18,421 nt of DNA from JANMAT01 sp031359995 (GCA_031359995.1 JANMAT010000193.1:1-18421), one strand, 5' to 3'; shown: positions 6,862 to 14,958, numbered from the stretch's first letter. Numbers and translations are program-made. Notes: generated from the sequence alone by a model not told the origin.

Positions 6862-7053
6862 ATGAGCACCACGGGTGATGTGGCCCAGCAGTTCGTGCGC
6901 GACGACCACCGCGCCATCATCGCAGTGGTCGGCGGCGACCCGTACGCTTGGAAGGGCTACGACCCGGCTCCGCAGGCGGTCGACATCCGTCCCCACTCGC
7001 GGCCGGCGGCCCCCGCCGCGGACGCGCCCACACCCACAAGGCAGGCACCATGA
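6862..7053 (+). CDS. Small 63-aa ORF of unknown function, coupled to the LLM gene
   Basis: I do not recognise this protein. It starts MSTTGDVAQQFVRDDHR and includes AIIAVVGGDPYAWKGYDPAP, followed by a Pro/Ala-rich tail. It has no membrane segment and no cysteine. Its TGA overlaps the ATG of the LLM oxidoreductase gene (ATGA), which suggests real translation and coupling. The start has no clear ribosome binding site, but a -10-like TAGCTT ends 7 nt upstream, so the mRNA may be leaderless. It could be a small accessory protein, a leader peptide setting LLM translation, or a remnant of a longer gene. Confidence 0.5.
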   Translation: MSTTGDVAQQFVRDDHRAIIAVVGGDPYAWKGYDPAPQAVDIRPHSRPAAPAADAPTPTRQAP

Positions 7054-8210
7054 AGCTCGGCGCGTTCTTCTTCGGCGGCGTGGAGATGGACGACGCCGGA
7101 GCCGGTGCGCCCAACCCCATGGACCGTCGCTACGACAACGACGCCTGCTGGGACGCGACCGAGAAGTACATCGGGGCGGCCCGCGCCGCCGACCAGCTCG
7201 GCTACGACAGCTTCTGGACCACCGAGCACCACTTCCAGCACGAGGGCTACGAGGTCATCCCCAACGGGCTCATGATCTCCACGTGGATCGCGGCGCGCAC
7301 CGAGCGCATCCGCCTGGGCACCATGTTCAACGTGGTTCCCCAGTGGCACCCGCTGCGCCTGGCCGAGGACTTCGCCACGCTGCACAACCTGTCGGGCGGG
7401 CGCGCCATCCTGGGCGTGGGCCGGGGGACCGTGCCGCGCGAGCTGCTGCACCTGAACCCCGACGCGGTGTCGGTGGGCTCGCACGACAATCCCGACAAGG
7501 CGGCCGACGACACCCACAACCGCGAGTGGTTCGAGGAGGCCATGGACATCGTGCGCCTGGCCCTCACCCAGGAGCGCTTCTCGTACCACGGCAGGTTCCA
7601 CCAGCTGCCCGTGCCCGGCATCCCCGACCGGGGCACCACCGTCAGCGAGCTCACGCTGATCCCGCGCCCGAAGTACCCGTTCGAGATCTGGCAGGCCGTG
7701 ACCAGCCCGCCCACGGTCGAGTACGTGCCCGTGGTCGACCACAGCGCCGTGTTCTGGAACCAGCACCCGGCGTTCATCAAGCGCATGTGGGACCGCTACG
7801 GCGAGCTCCACGAGCAGCACCACGGCGCCGCGCTGGCGCCCGGCGACAAGCGCATGCTCGTGGTGAGCGTGCGCATCGAGGACACCCACGAAGACGCGCT
7901 GCGCACCGCGCGCGACGGCCACGACGAGTTCTGGAAGTTCCTCGGACCCTACGGCTGGAGCCGTGGCTACATGGGGGCCGACGGCCGTCCCGCCGCCGCC
8001 GGCCTCATCCCCACGCTCGAGGAGTCGTTGGCCCAGAAGACGATCCTCGTCGGCACCGCGGAAGAGGTCGCCGAAGGGGTCCAGCACTTCCAGGACCTGC
8101 TCGGCATGGAGCACCTCACGATCTTCCCGCACCTGATCGGCGACCCGTACGGGAAGGCGATCGAACAGATGGGTCGATTCGTGAGCGACGTGCTCCCGAT
8201 GGTGTCCTAG
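7050..8210 (+). CDS. LLM-class flavin-dependent oxidoreductase
   Basis: A 386-aa protein of the luciferase-like monooxygenase family, TIM-barrel enzymes that use reduced FMN (or F420) to oxidise organic substrates. It shows the usual order: an N-terminal strand MKLGAFFF, AARAADQLGYDSFWTTEHH at about 45-63 with its paired histidines, then ERIRLGTMFNVVPQWHPLRLAED, and GRAILGVGRGTVPRE, the loop near the flavin phosphate. The C-terminal segment ILVGTAEEVAEGVQHF is the standard late helix. The ATG at 7050 overlaps the stop of the preceding small ORF, and the stop directly adjoins the GTG of the XRE-cupin regulator, so the three genes form one operon. The substrate cannot be assigned. Confidence 0.9.
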   Translation: MKLGAFFFGGVEMDDAGAGAPNPMDRRYDNDACWDATEKYIGAARAADQLGYDSFWTTEHHFQHEGYEVIPNGLMISTWIAARTERIRLGTMFNVVPQWHPLRLAEDFATLHNLSGGRAILGVGRGTVPRELLHLNPDAVSVGSHDNPDKAADDTHNREWFEEAMDIVRLALTQERFSYHGRFHQLPVPGIPDRGTTVSELTLIPRPKYPFEIWQAVTSPPTVEYVPVVDHSAVFWNQHPAFIKRMWDRYGELHEQHHGAALAPGDKRMLVVSVRIEDTHEDALRTARDGHDEFWKFLGPYGWSRGYMGADGRPAAAGLIPTLEESLAQKTILVGTAEEVAEGVQHFQDLLGMEHLTIFPHLIGDPYGKAIEQMGRFVSDVLPMVS

Positions 8211-8930
8211 GTGACGTCGGTGACGGTGAGCGGGCAGCCATCGGTCGAATGGGAGGCGCTCGGCCAGGCCATCCGGGCCCGGCGGCTGGCGCGCGGGCTC
8301 ACGCTCGTCGACCTCGCCGCCAGGGTCGGGCTGTCGCAGCCGTTCCTCTCGCAGGTCGAGAACGGCCGGGCCCGACCGTCGATGATGTCGCTGTACCGCG
8401 TGGCCGGCGCCCTCGACACGACGCCCCAGGCGTTCTTCGGCGGGCCGGTCGAGGGCACCGGGGCGCCGGCGCTCGTGCGGGCCGACGCCGCCCGTTCGGT
8501 CGAGGTAGCGGGCGAGACGGCGGCGTCGGTGTGCCGCCTCCTGCTCGCCGGTGACGCGCCGTTCCACGTGCTCGAGTTCCTGGGCCTGCCCACCGACTTC
8601 CTCGAGTACTGGGAGCACGACGGCTTCGAAGCCGCCTACGTGATCGAGGGCGACATCGAGCTCGACGTGGCCGGCACCGTCACCACGCTGCACCCCGGTG
8701 ACTTCCTGTCGTACCCGGCCCGCCTGCCCCACCGACTGCGGTCACCCGGCGGCCGGCCGGCCCGGGTGCTGCTCATGGAGACCCGCGTCGAGGCCGTGCA
8801 GGGCCGCCGCCCGGCGAACCACGTGCCCGGCGGCGGCCGCAAGCGCACGACCCGCGCGGTGAAGGCGGCCTCGAAGGCCAAGGCGAAGGCCAAGATCACT
8901 CCCAAGGTCGCCGGACGCAGCCGGGCCTGA
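8211..8930 (+). CDS. XRE-family regulator with cupin domain and Lys/Ala-rich tail
   Basis: A 239-aa transcriptional regulator. The N-terminal helix-turn-helix spans about residues 16-75 and includes LAARVGLSQPFLSQVENG. A cupin effector domain spans about 115-192 with GDIELDV and LHPGDFLSYPARLPHRL. Such proteins usually bind a small ligand in the cupin and repress a neighbouring catabolic operon. The last 40 residues are rich in Lys, Arg and Ala (KAASKAKAKAK), like the tails of actinobacterial nucleoid proteins, and could add nonspecific DNA contact. The GTG start follows the LLM stop with no gap; GTGs at 8220 and 8226 are alternatives. It is the only regulator next to the TATTGA-N5-TCAATA sites and the best candidate to bind them. 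Confidence 0.88.
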   Translation: MTSVTVSGQPSVEWEALGQAIRARRLARGLTLVDLAARVGLSQPFLSQVENGRARPSMMSLYRVAGALDTTPQAFFGGPVEGTGAPALVRADAARSVEVAGETAASVCRLLLAGDAPFHVLEFLGLPTDFLEYWEHDGFEAAYVIEGDIELDVAGTVTTLHPGDFLSYPARLPHRLRSPGGRPARVLLMETRVEAVQGRRPANHVPGGGRKRTTRAVKAASKAKAKAKITPKVAGRSRA

Positions 8931-8936
8931 CCCGCG

Positions 8937-9324
8937 CTACTTGCCGCGGGTGTTGGTGGCCCACTTGCCGACGGCTCGGTTCGAGATCCAGCCGAACGTG
9001 AGGAAGGCGGCCACGCCGAGCGAGCACGACAGGAACACCGCGGCGAGCAGCTCGGCTCCCTGCAGCTTGCTGGCGTAGCGCTTGAGCAGCTGCCCGATGC
9101 CGACGTCACCCTGACCGAAGAAGAAGTCGCCGACGATGGCGCCGATCACCCTGATCAGCCGACAGCAGGCCGAACAGCGTGTTCACCACGATCGGGAACA
9201 GGGCGATGAGCACGGCGACGAACACCCGCGACTTCCAGCCGTACCCGAACCAGAAGCCGATCAGGGGCACGATGGCCAGGATCGGCATGAGCACGATGGC
9301 GATGAGCAGCCCGACGACGGCCAC
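8937..9324 (-). pseudogene. ABC transporter permease (nitrate/sulfonate/taurine type), frame-broken remnant
   Basis: Two minus-strand frames together resemble one binding-protein-dependent transporter permease. Frame A (9324 down to about 9160) reads LAIVPLIGFWFGYGWKSR and FPIVVNTLFGLLSAD, the segment before the EAA loop. Frame B (9149 to 8937) reads IGAIVGDFFFGQGDVGIG and a last hydrophobic helix, the usual C-terminus. The roughly 40-50 residues containing the EAA loop, which contacts the ATPase, are missing at the junction, so a deletion with frameshift is more likely than a sequencing error. The N-terminal helices are also missing. No intact ATPase or binding-protein gene is in the window. 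With the truncated deaminase, it suggests an uptake and catabolism cluster in decay. Confidence 0.75.
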
Positions 9325-9446
9325 CTTCGTGCTCGGCCTCCTGGGTCGGTGAGCCGACCGCCCCGTCGGACGGCGGCTCGGCCGACTTGGTACCCCCGAT
9401 CGCAGTGCCCCAGACGTGGCCGCGCGATCGTCACGGTTCCTCCAGA

Positions 9447-10715
9447 TCAGCGGGTGGCGGCGGCGGTGCGTTCGATGGCGAGCTCGCCCGCACCGACCTC
9501 GGCGTCCACGATCACCGTCATCGTCGCGGCGCCGACGGGCCGCTCGACGGTGGTCGTGTCGATGCGCACGCCGTCGCCGACCTCGTCACCATCCACCACC
9601 ACGTGGCCGGCGCCCACCGATGTCCGCAGGTCGAGCACGGTGCCCGCCGGCACCAGCACCCGGAGCTGACCGAAGCCGACCTCGGCGCGGATCGTGACCG
9701 GCCGCTCGGCGGTCGGCAGGTCGCGCAGACCGCGCAGGTCGATGGTGAGGCGCCCGGCGGCGAGGCGCTGGCGTGCTCCAGCCTCGGCGACCGTGGCCGG
9801 CGCGACCGTGCGCTGGCCCACGCCGCCCGACAGGTTCGGCTGCACCACCAGCAGGGCCGTGGCCAGCAGGGCCAGCGGGGCCACGAGCAAGAGCGGCGCG
9901 TACGAGCGGTTGACGATGGCGCTGAGCCCGACCAGACCGAGCAGTACGAGCACCGTGGTGACGGCGGTGCCGAGCAGCGACAGGGTCCACCAGCCGAACA
10001 GGTGGCCGAGGCCGGCGGTGCCCACGCCGAGCACGGTGAGCAGGAAGCCCACTGAGCCCACGGGGACACGGCGTCGGGCGGACTCGGGCGGCCGGGCCGC
10101 GCCGAACGACGGACCCGGTGCGCCGGCCCCGTATCCCGGCGAGGCACCGGCCGCCGACGGCGCGGGCGGCGCCGGTGCCCACGGCGGGGTCGGAGGTCCC
10201 TGCCCGACGGTGGTCCCGGCGCCCGGCCAGGGCGCGGTCGGGCTCGGCACCGAGGTCCGCCCGGTGAGGCGGTCGGTGCCGACCCACAGCAGCACGCCGA
10301 TCATCACCAGCACCACGCCCCACGACACGCCGCTGGCGTGGAAGGGCGAGTCGATGGTGATCAGCACGGTGAGGGCGATGAAGGCCAGGCCGACGATGGC
10401 CCCCACCGACAGACGGTTGCCCTGGCGCAGCATGTTGCGCAGGCTCACCGCGCGGCCGGCTTCGGGCGGCAGCAGGATCCACGCGCCCAGGTAGGCGAGG
10501 ATCAGCGAGGGGAAGAACAGGCAGGCCAGCGCGAACAGGATCCGCACGAGGCGCAGGTCGAAGCCGTACGACCGACCGAGGCCGGCGATGACGCCGCCCA
10601 CTTTGCCGCGCCCGTGATCGCGGGCGATCGGCACGTCGGTCCAGCGGGGTCGGGGGGTGGGCGGTGCCGGCGGGGGCAGAGGGCCACCGTGGGGTGGGGG
10701 AGTGTGGTCGTCCAT
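9447..10715 (-). CDS. PspC-domain membrane protein with LiaF-like C-terminal domain
   Basis: A 422-aa integral membrane protein. After a Pro-rich start, a PspC domain spans about residues 36-85 (GRGKVGGVIAGLGRSYGF, then a hydrophobic helix). TM helices follow at about 103-121 and 131-146. A Pro/Gly/Ala-rich linker (155-215) leads to further helices at about 220-290. The C-terminal soluble domain (about 315-415) has the beta-rich EVGFGQLRVLVPAGT pattern of LiaF-like proteins that hold back envelope-stress kinases. The start at 10715 is supported by GGAGG 7 nt upstream. It is divergent from a sensor kinase with its own PspC domain, so it probably modulates that kinase, as LiaF does for LiaS. 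Modulator function is inferred. Confidence 0.87.
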   Translation of the reverse strand: MDDHTPPPHGGPLPPPAPPTPRPRWTDVPIARDHGRGKVGGVIAGLGRSYGFDLRLVRILFALACLFFPSLILAYLGAWILLPPEAGRAVSLRNMLRQGNRLSVGAIVGLAFIALTVLITIDSPFHASGVSWGVVLVMIGVLLWVGTDRLTGRTSVPSPTAPWPGAGTTVGQGPPTPPWAPAPPAPSAAGASPGYGAGAPGPSFGAARPPESARRRVPVGSVGFLLTVLGVGTAGLGHLFGWWTLSLLGTAVTTVLVLLGLVGLSAIVNRSYAPLLLVAPLALLATALLVVQPNLSGGVGQRTVAPATVAEAGARQRLAAGRLTIDLRGLRDLPTAERPVTIRAEVGFGQLRVLVPAGTVLDLRTSVGAGHVVVDGDEVGDGVRIDTTTVERPVGAATMTVIVDAEVGAGELAIERTAAATR

Positions 10716-10806
10716 CGGTCCGACCTCCATCGTTGCAGTTGCTGCGTCCATGGCTTCAGCATCCGCCCCGCGCCCTCGCTTCACCATCGGGGATCACCCT
10801 GGCCCG

Positions 10807-10846
10807 ACCCTGAGCCGACCCCCGGTCCCCGGGGTGCGCTCAGGGT
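10807..10846. promoter_or_regulatory. Nested dyad in the divergent PspC/kinase promoter region
   Basis: ACCCTGAGC (10807-10815) and GCTCAGGGT (10838-10846) are perfect 9-bp inverted arms with centres 31 bp apart, about three helical turns. Between them ACCCC (10818-10822) faces GGGGT (10831-10835). A further ACCCTG lies just upstream as a direct repeat. The site is in the 176-bp gap between the two divergent genes and could bind a dimeric response regulator for autoregulation. A GC-rich RNA hairpin is the alternative reading. Confidence 0.4.
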
Positions 10847-10891
10847 GTGCCCCTGATGGCAGCGGGGGTCGGCCCGTGCGACGATCGGGGG

Positions 10892-12094
10892 GTGAGCACC
10901 CGGCCGCTGAGCTTCGCCCGCCGGGCCGACCGGCGCTGGTTGGCCGGTGTGGCCGGTGGGTTCGCCGACCAGCACGGTGTCGATCCGTTCGTGGTCCGGG
11001 CCGCGCTGGCGCTGCTCACCCTCGCCGGCGGCTTCGGCCTGCTGGTGTACGCCATCGGCTACGCATGGTCGGGCGAGCCCGACGCCGAGGTGCCGGTGGC
11101 CCATCGGCTCGACGTGCGCCGCACCGTCGCGTTCGGCTGTCTCGCCGCCGGGGCGGGGTTGCTGGTGCGCTCGACCGGCCTGTGGCTGGGCGATACGGTG
11201 ATGGTCCCGCTCGTGGTCGTCGGGGCCGGGCTCGCCGTCGTGGCGGCACGCGCCCCGGCCCCAGGCCCGGTGGCGGCGTTGGCCGGTACCCGCCTTCCCG
11301 AGATCGTGGAGGGTCGCCACACGCGTTCGCGCCTCATCGGCGGCGCCGTGCTCGTGGCTGTGGGGGTGGTGCTGCTGGGTGTTCGCCGTGGCGTGTCGTT
11401 CGGTGTGCGCCTCGGCGTGGTCGCCGCTGCATGCACGCTCGTGGGCGTGGCCCTGGTGTTCGGGCCGTGGCTGGCCCGCACCGCCCAGGAGGTGGCCGAG
11501 GAACGGCGCCGGCGCATCCGCAGCGAAGAACGGGCCGAGATGGCCGCCCACCTGCACGACTCGGTGCTGCAGACCCTGGCCCTCATCCAGCGCAACGCCG
11601 ACGACCCCCGCCGCACCGTGACCCTGGCCCGGCGTCAGGAGCGCGAACTGCGCACGTGGCTCTACGGTGCCGCCACCGAGGAGCCGACGCTCAGCGCGGC
11701 TGTGCGGGCCATGGTCGAAGACGTGGAGGCCATGCACGACGTGCGCGTCGACACGGTGGTGGTGGGTGATCGACGCTCGGACGAGGCGGCCGCGACGATG
11801 GTGGCGGCCGTGCGCGAGGCCACGGTGAACGCGGCCAAGCACGCCCGTGTCCACGACGTGTCGGTGTTCATCGAGGCGTCGCCGACGCAGTTGGAGGCGT
11901 TCGTGCGCGACCGCGGCTGCGGCTTCGACCCGACCGCGGTGGCCGCCGATCGCAAGGGGATCGCCGAGTCGATCGAGGGACGCATCCGACGCAGCGGCGG
12001 CACGGTCCACATCGACAGCGAGCCGGGTGCCGGCACCGAGGTGCACCTGACCCTGCCGTTGGCCGACGCCACCGACGAAGGGATCCGTTCGTGA
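10892..12094 (+). CDS. PspC-domain sensor histidine kinase (NarL-partner type)
   Basis: A 400-aa membrane sensor kinase. An N-terminal PspC domain (about residues 8-60: RRWLAGVAGGFADQHGVDPF) is followed by hydrophobic helices at about 40-58, 78-92, 102-119 and 148-191. The dimerisation domain has the HisKA_3 phosphoacceptor in HLHDSVLQTLALIQ, with H222 as the likely site. The ATPase domain has the N box REATVNAAKHA (308-318) and the G box DRGCGFD (340-346). No extracellular sensor domain is visible, so input probably comes through the PspC/membrane region or the divergent LiaF-like partner. I chose GTG 10892, preceded by a G-rich stretch; GTG/ATG starts further upstream fall in the dyad region. 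Its stop overlaps the response regulator start by 4 bp. Confidence 0.92.
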   Translation: MSTRPLSFARRADRRWLAGVAGGFADQHGVDPFVVRAALALLTLAGGFGLLVYAIGYAWSGEPDAEVPVAHRLDVRRTVAFGCLAAGAGLLVRSTGLWLGDTVMVPLVVVGAGLAVVAARAPAPGPVAALAGTRLPEIVEGRHTRSRLIGGAVLVAVGVVLLGVRRGVSFGVRLGVVAAACTLVGVALVFGPWLARTAQEVAEERRRRIRSEERAEMAAHLHDSVLQTLALIQRNADDPRRTVTLARRQERELRTWLYGAATEEPTLSAAVRAMVEDVEAMHDVRVDTVVVGDRRSDEAAATMVAAVREATVNAAKHARVHDVSVFIEASPTQLEAFVRDRGCGFDPTAVAADRKGIAESIEGRIRRSGGTVHIDSEPGAGTEVHLTLPLADATDEGIRS

Positions 12095-12720
12095 GGGTGT
12101 TCCTGGTCGACGACCACACCCTGTTCCGTGCCGGTGTGCGGGCCGAGATCGGCGGGGCTGTGGACGTCGTGGGCGAGGCGGGCACCGTCGAGGAGGCGGT
12201 GCCGGCGATCCTGGCCGCCGACCCGGACGTGGTCGTGGTCGACGTGCACCTGCCCGGTGGGGGTGGGCGGGCGATCATCGAGGCAGTGCGCCGGGAACGG
12301 CCCGATCTCACGTTCCTGGCGCTGTCGGTGTCGGACGCCGCCGAGGACGTGGTGGCGGTGATCCGCGCCGGTGCGCGCGGCTACGTGACCAAGACGATCG
12401 GCGCCGACGAACTGGTCGACGCCATCCACCGCGTGCACGCCGGCGACGCCGTGTTCTCGCCCCGCCTGGCCGGCTTCGTGCTCGACGCGTTCTCGGGCAC
12501 GCTGGCCGCGCCCACCGATCCCGAGCTCGACCTGCTCACGGCGCGCGAACAGGACGTGATGCGCCTGATCGCCCGCGGCTACACCTACAAGGAGGTGGCG
12601 TCGCGGCTCTACCTGTCGGTGAAGACGATCGAGACGCACGTGTCAGCCGTGCTGCGCAAGCTGCAGCTGTCGAATCGGCACGAGCTCACCGCCTGGGCCG
12701 CCGACCGCCGCCTCCTCTGA
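12091..12720 (+). CDS. NarL/FixJ-family response regulator
   Basis: A 209-aa two-component response regulator. The receiver domain has the acidic pair D7-D8, phosphoacceptor D51 in VVVVDVHLPG, the switch residue S79 and the conserved lysine K101. The C-terminal LuxR-type helix-turn-helix spans about 148-205, with LLTAREQDVMRLIARGYTYK and VKTIETHVSAVLRKL. The GTG start overlaps the kinase stop (GTGA), so kinase and regulator are translationally coupled and clearly cognate. Likely targets include the divergent PspC/LiaF-like gene and its own operon. The stop is only 2 bp from the convergent fumarase stop, leaving no space for a terminator. Confidence 0.95.
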   Translation: MRVFLVDDHTLFRAGVRAEIGGAVDVVGEAGTVEEAVPAILAADPDVVVVDVHLPGGGGRAIIEAVRRERPDLTFLALSVSDAAEDVVAVIRAGARGYVTKTIGADELVDAIHRVHAGDAVFSPRLAGFVLDAFSGTLAAPTDPELDLLTAREQDVMRLIARGYTYKEVASRLYLSVKTIETHVSAVLRKLQLSNRHELTAWAADRRLL

Positions 12721-12722
12721 TC

Positions 12723-14063
12723 TCAGGTCATGCGGGCCGGGTCGAGCGCCGCGGCCAGGTCGGCGTCGGTGCCGTGGCCGCGGTCCACCGCCACCTCGTG
12801 CACGGTGCGATCGGTGGCGAGTGCCTCCTTCACCACGGCGCTGGCCGCCTCGTAGCCGATGAGGGGGCCGAGCACGGTGGCCAGCGCCGGCGTGCGCTCG
12901 GCGTTGCGCCGGCAACGGTCCACGTCGGCGGTGAGCCCGGCCACCAGCTTCGTGGCCAGCACCGCGCACGTCGCTGTCAACAGACGGGTCGACTCGAGCA
13001 GTGCGTCACCCATGACCGGCAGGTAGGTGTTCAGCTCCAGGATGCCTTGCGACGACGCAAAGGTCACCGTGGCGTCGTTGCCGAAGACGCGGGCCGCCAC
13101 CTGGTTGGCCGTCTCGCACAGCACGGGGTTCACCTTGCCCGGCATGATCGACGAGCCGGCTTGCAGCGCCGGCACGTGCAGCTCGCCCAGGCCCGTGAGC
13201 GGGCCGCTGGCCAGCAGCCGGATGTCGTTGGCGATCTTGGTCAGCGCGATGGCCACCGCCCGCAGGGCGCTCGATGCGTCGGCCAGCGTGCCCTGCCCGC
13301 CCATGTGGGCCATGCGGCGCGGTGTGCTCGGCGCGGCGCGCAGGGGCAGGCCGGTCTCGGCGGCCAGGCGGCTCGCCACGTGGGCGGCGAACGTCGGTGG
13401 CGCGTTCAGGCCCGTGCCCGTGGCGGTGCCACCGAGGGGGAGCTCGCCGAGCCGGGGCAGCTCGGCATGGACGCGCTCGCGGGCCAGAGCCAGTTCGTAG
13501 GCCCACGCCGCCACCTCCTGGCCGAGCGTCACGGGGGCGGCGTCCATCAGATGGGTGCGGCCCGCTTTCACGACGGTGGCGAAGCGGTCGGCGGCGGCCT
13601 CGAACCCTTCGATGAGCGCGTCGAGTGCGGGGAGCAGCTCGTGCTGCATCGTCGCGGCCACGGCGATGCGGATGGCCGCCGGCACGGTGTCGTTCGATGA
13701 CTGCGACGCGTTCACGTGGTCGTTGGGGTGCACGGGCCGGCCGAGGGCGCGTCCGGCCAGCGCGGCCACGACCTCGTTCACGTTCATGTTCGTGGAGGTG
13801 CCCGAGCCGGTCTGGTACGTGTCGACCGGGAAGGACGCGTCGTGGGTGCCCGCCTCTACGGCCCGGCAGGCATCGGCGATGGCGGCAGCCATGTCGGCGT
13901 CCACGCCGGGCACGGCCAGCGCGGCGTTCACGGCGGCGGCGTGGCGTTTGACGGCGGCGAGGGCCCGCACGATGGCCAGGTCGAGCGGCCGCCCCGAGAT
14001 GGGGAAGTTCTGCACGGCCAATGCGGTCTGCTCGCCCCACAGCGGGGTCGCGTCGGTGCTCAT
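12723..14063 (-). CDS. fumC: Class II fumarate hydratase
   Basis: A 446-aa enzyme of the fumarase/aspartase superfamily, most likely class II fumarase, which interconverts fumarate and malate in the citric acid cycle. Visible motifs are TGSGTSTNMNVNEV (85-98), NASQSSNDTVP (118-128), AGRTHLMDAAPVTLGQE with the catalytic-type H171, GTATGTGLN (212-220) and the signature GSSIMPGKVNP (303-313) with catalytic-type S305. The overall sequence fits fumarase better than aspartase, though aspartate ammonia-lyase or another superfamily lyase is not excluded. The ATG at 14063 overlaps the upstream gene's stop as ATGA. It is the last gene of a four-gene operon led by an ArsR regulator, an unusual setting for a citric acid cycle gene. 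Confidence 0.88.
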   Translation of the reverse strand: MSTDATPLWGEQTALAVQNFPISGRPLDLAIVRALAAVKRHAAAVNAALAVPGVDADMAAAIADACRAVEAGTHDASFPVDTYQTGSGTSTNMNVNEVVAALAGRALGRPVHPNDHVNASQSSNDTVPAAIRIAVAATMQHELLPALDALIEGFEAAADRFATVVKAGRTHLMDAAPVTLGQEVAAWAYELALARERVHAELPRLGELPLGGTATGTGLNAPPTFAAHVASRLAAETGLPLRAAPSTPRRMAHMGGQGTLADASSALRAVAIALTKIANDIRLLASGPLTGLGELHVPALQAGSSIMPGKVNPVLCETANQVAARVFGNDATVTFASSQGILELNTYLPVMGDALLESTRLLTATCAVLATKLVAGLTADVDRCRRNAERTPALATVLGPLIGYEAASAVVKEALATDRTVHEVAVDRGHGTDADLAAALDPARMT

Positions 14064-14488
14064 GCGCGCCTGGATCGCATTCGGTTGCCCTTGGCGTTGT
14101 GCTCCAGCTCGACCAGACCGAGGTGCTCCATGAGCGGCGGCACGTACATGCCGAAGCGCCCGCGCAGGCCCTTCTTCAGACCGTACCAACCGCCCACCGG
14201 GTTGTCCTCGGCCCGGGCCCACGCCTCGACTGTGCCGGCCTTGGCCGGTTTCTGCTCGTCGGCCGACCCGAGCTCCATCCAGTCGCCGTGGGCCTTCAGC
14301 ATGGCGTGCGTGTCGTCGAGGCAACGTGCGTCGTAGAGCAGCACGGTCTTGCCAACGGTGCACACGATCACGTCCCTGCCGTCGCGGGTGTCGCGGTGCA
14401 TCGTGTACGCCGACGACAACGGCGGCGTCTTCAGCTGCCACGGATCGTCGACGGTTCCGGTGCCGCTGCGGATCGGTTCGTTGCTCAC
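14060..14488 (-). CDS. Uncharacterised 142-aa protein, actinobacterial hypothetical family
   Basis: A soluble 142-aa protein that I recognise only as an uncharacterised hypothetical family seen in actinobacteria. Features are TGTVDDPWQLKTPPLSSAYTM near the N-terminus, then VIVCTVGKTVLLYDARCLDD, LKAHGDWMELGSADEQKP, and a well-formed C-terminal segment NPVGGWYGLKKGLRGRFGMYVPPL. It is rich in aromatics and glycine, with no signal peptide or membrane segment. The GTG start has AGGAGG 6 nt upstream and overlaps the SRPBCC stop (GTGA); its own stop overlaps the fumarase start (ATGA). Position suggests co-expression with both, but gives no function. Confidence 0.8.
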   Translation of the reverse strand: MSNEPIRSGTGTVDDPWQLKTPPLSSAYTMHRDTRDGRDVIVCTVGKTVLLYDARCLDDTHAMLKAHGDWMELGSADEQKPAKAGTVEAWARAEDNPVGGWYGLKKGLRGRFGMYVPPLMEHLGLVELEHNAKGNRMRSRRA

Positions 14489-14958
14489 GGATCGCCTCCT
14501 GGCGTGCGGTGGTCGATGACGTCGCGGTAGCGACGGGTGACGGCGGCCCAGCCCTGCACGGTGCGTTCCCGTCGCGTCGGGCCCTGTTGGCCCAGGTCCG
14601 CCCAGCCGGTCTGCACGAGCCGCACGCGCGTCCCGCCGTCGGCGGGCGTGAAGGTGAGCGCCACCCGCGTCGCGTCGGCCGGGGTGAAGAACAGGTGCCA
14701 CCGGAAGTGGACCTGGTTCGGTGGCTCCCAGACCAGCACCTCGCCCCACACGTGCTCGGTGCCGTCGGGCGCCCGCTCCACGATGCGGCCACCGGGCCGG
14801 GGTTCGAACGTGATCGCGGCCGGATCGCCTGACACCGTGTGACCGGCGGGCCACCACAGCTCGACCCCGCCGGTCCACAGCTCGAAGGCGTGCGTTGCGT
14901 CAGCGGCCACAGTGAACTCGACGATGAGCGGAGTGATCGGCGCGGGCTGGTCGCTCAT
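14485..14958 (-). CDS. SRPBCC/AHSA1-like domain protein
   Basis: A 157-aa protein of the START/Bet v1-like (SRPBCC, AHSA1-type) superfamily, which forms a hydrophobic ligand cavity. Typical elements are an N-terminal strand LIVEFTVAADATHAFELWT, the GDPAAITFEPRPGGRIVE hairpin, WGEVLVWEPPNQVHFRWHL, and a C-terminal long helix with the GWAAVTRRYRDVI region. Genes of this family often sit beside an ArsR regulator, as here. The ATG at 14958 overlaps the ArsR stop (ATGA). Whether it binds a ligand or acts as an enzyme is not visible. Confidence 0.9.
   Translation of the reverse strand: MSDQPAPITPLIVEFTVAADATHAFELWTGGVELWWPAGHTVSGDPAAITFEPRPGGRIVERAPDGTEHVWGEVLVWEPPNQVHFRWHLFFTPADATRVALTFTPADGGTRVRLVQTGWADLGQQGPTRRERTVQGWAAVTRRYRDVIDHRTPGGDP

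Noticed and set aside
12721..12722. Search for a terminator between the response regulator and fumarase genes
   Set aside because: The stop codons are 2 bp apart and no hairpin is visible at the junction.
14064..14792. A 689-aa fused lyase produced by reading through from 14792
   Set aside because: The upstream 243 residues are an out-of-frame reading of the SRPBCC and 142-aa genes; the fumarase starts at 14063 with an ATGA overlap.
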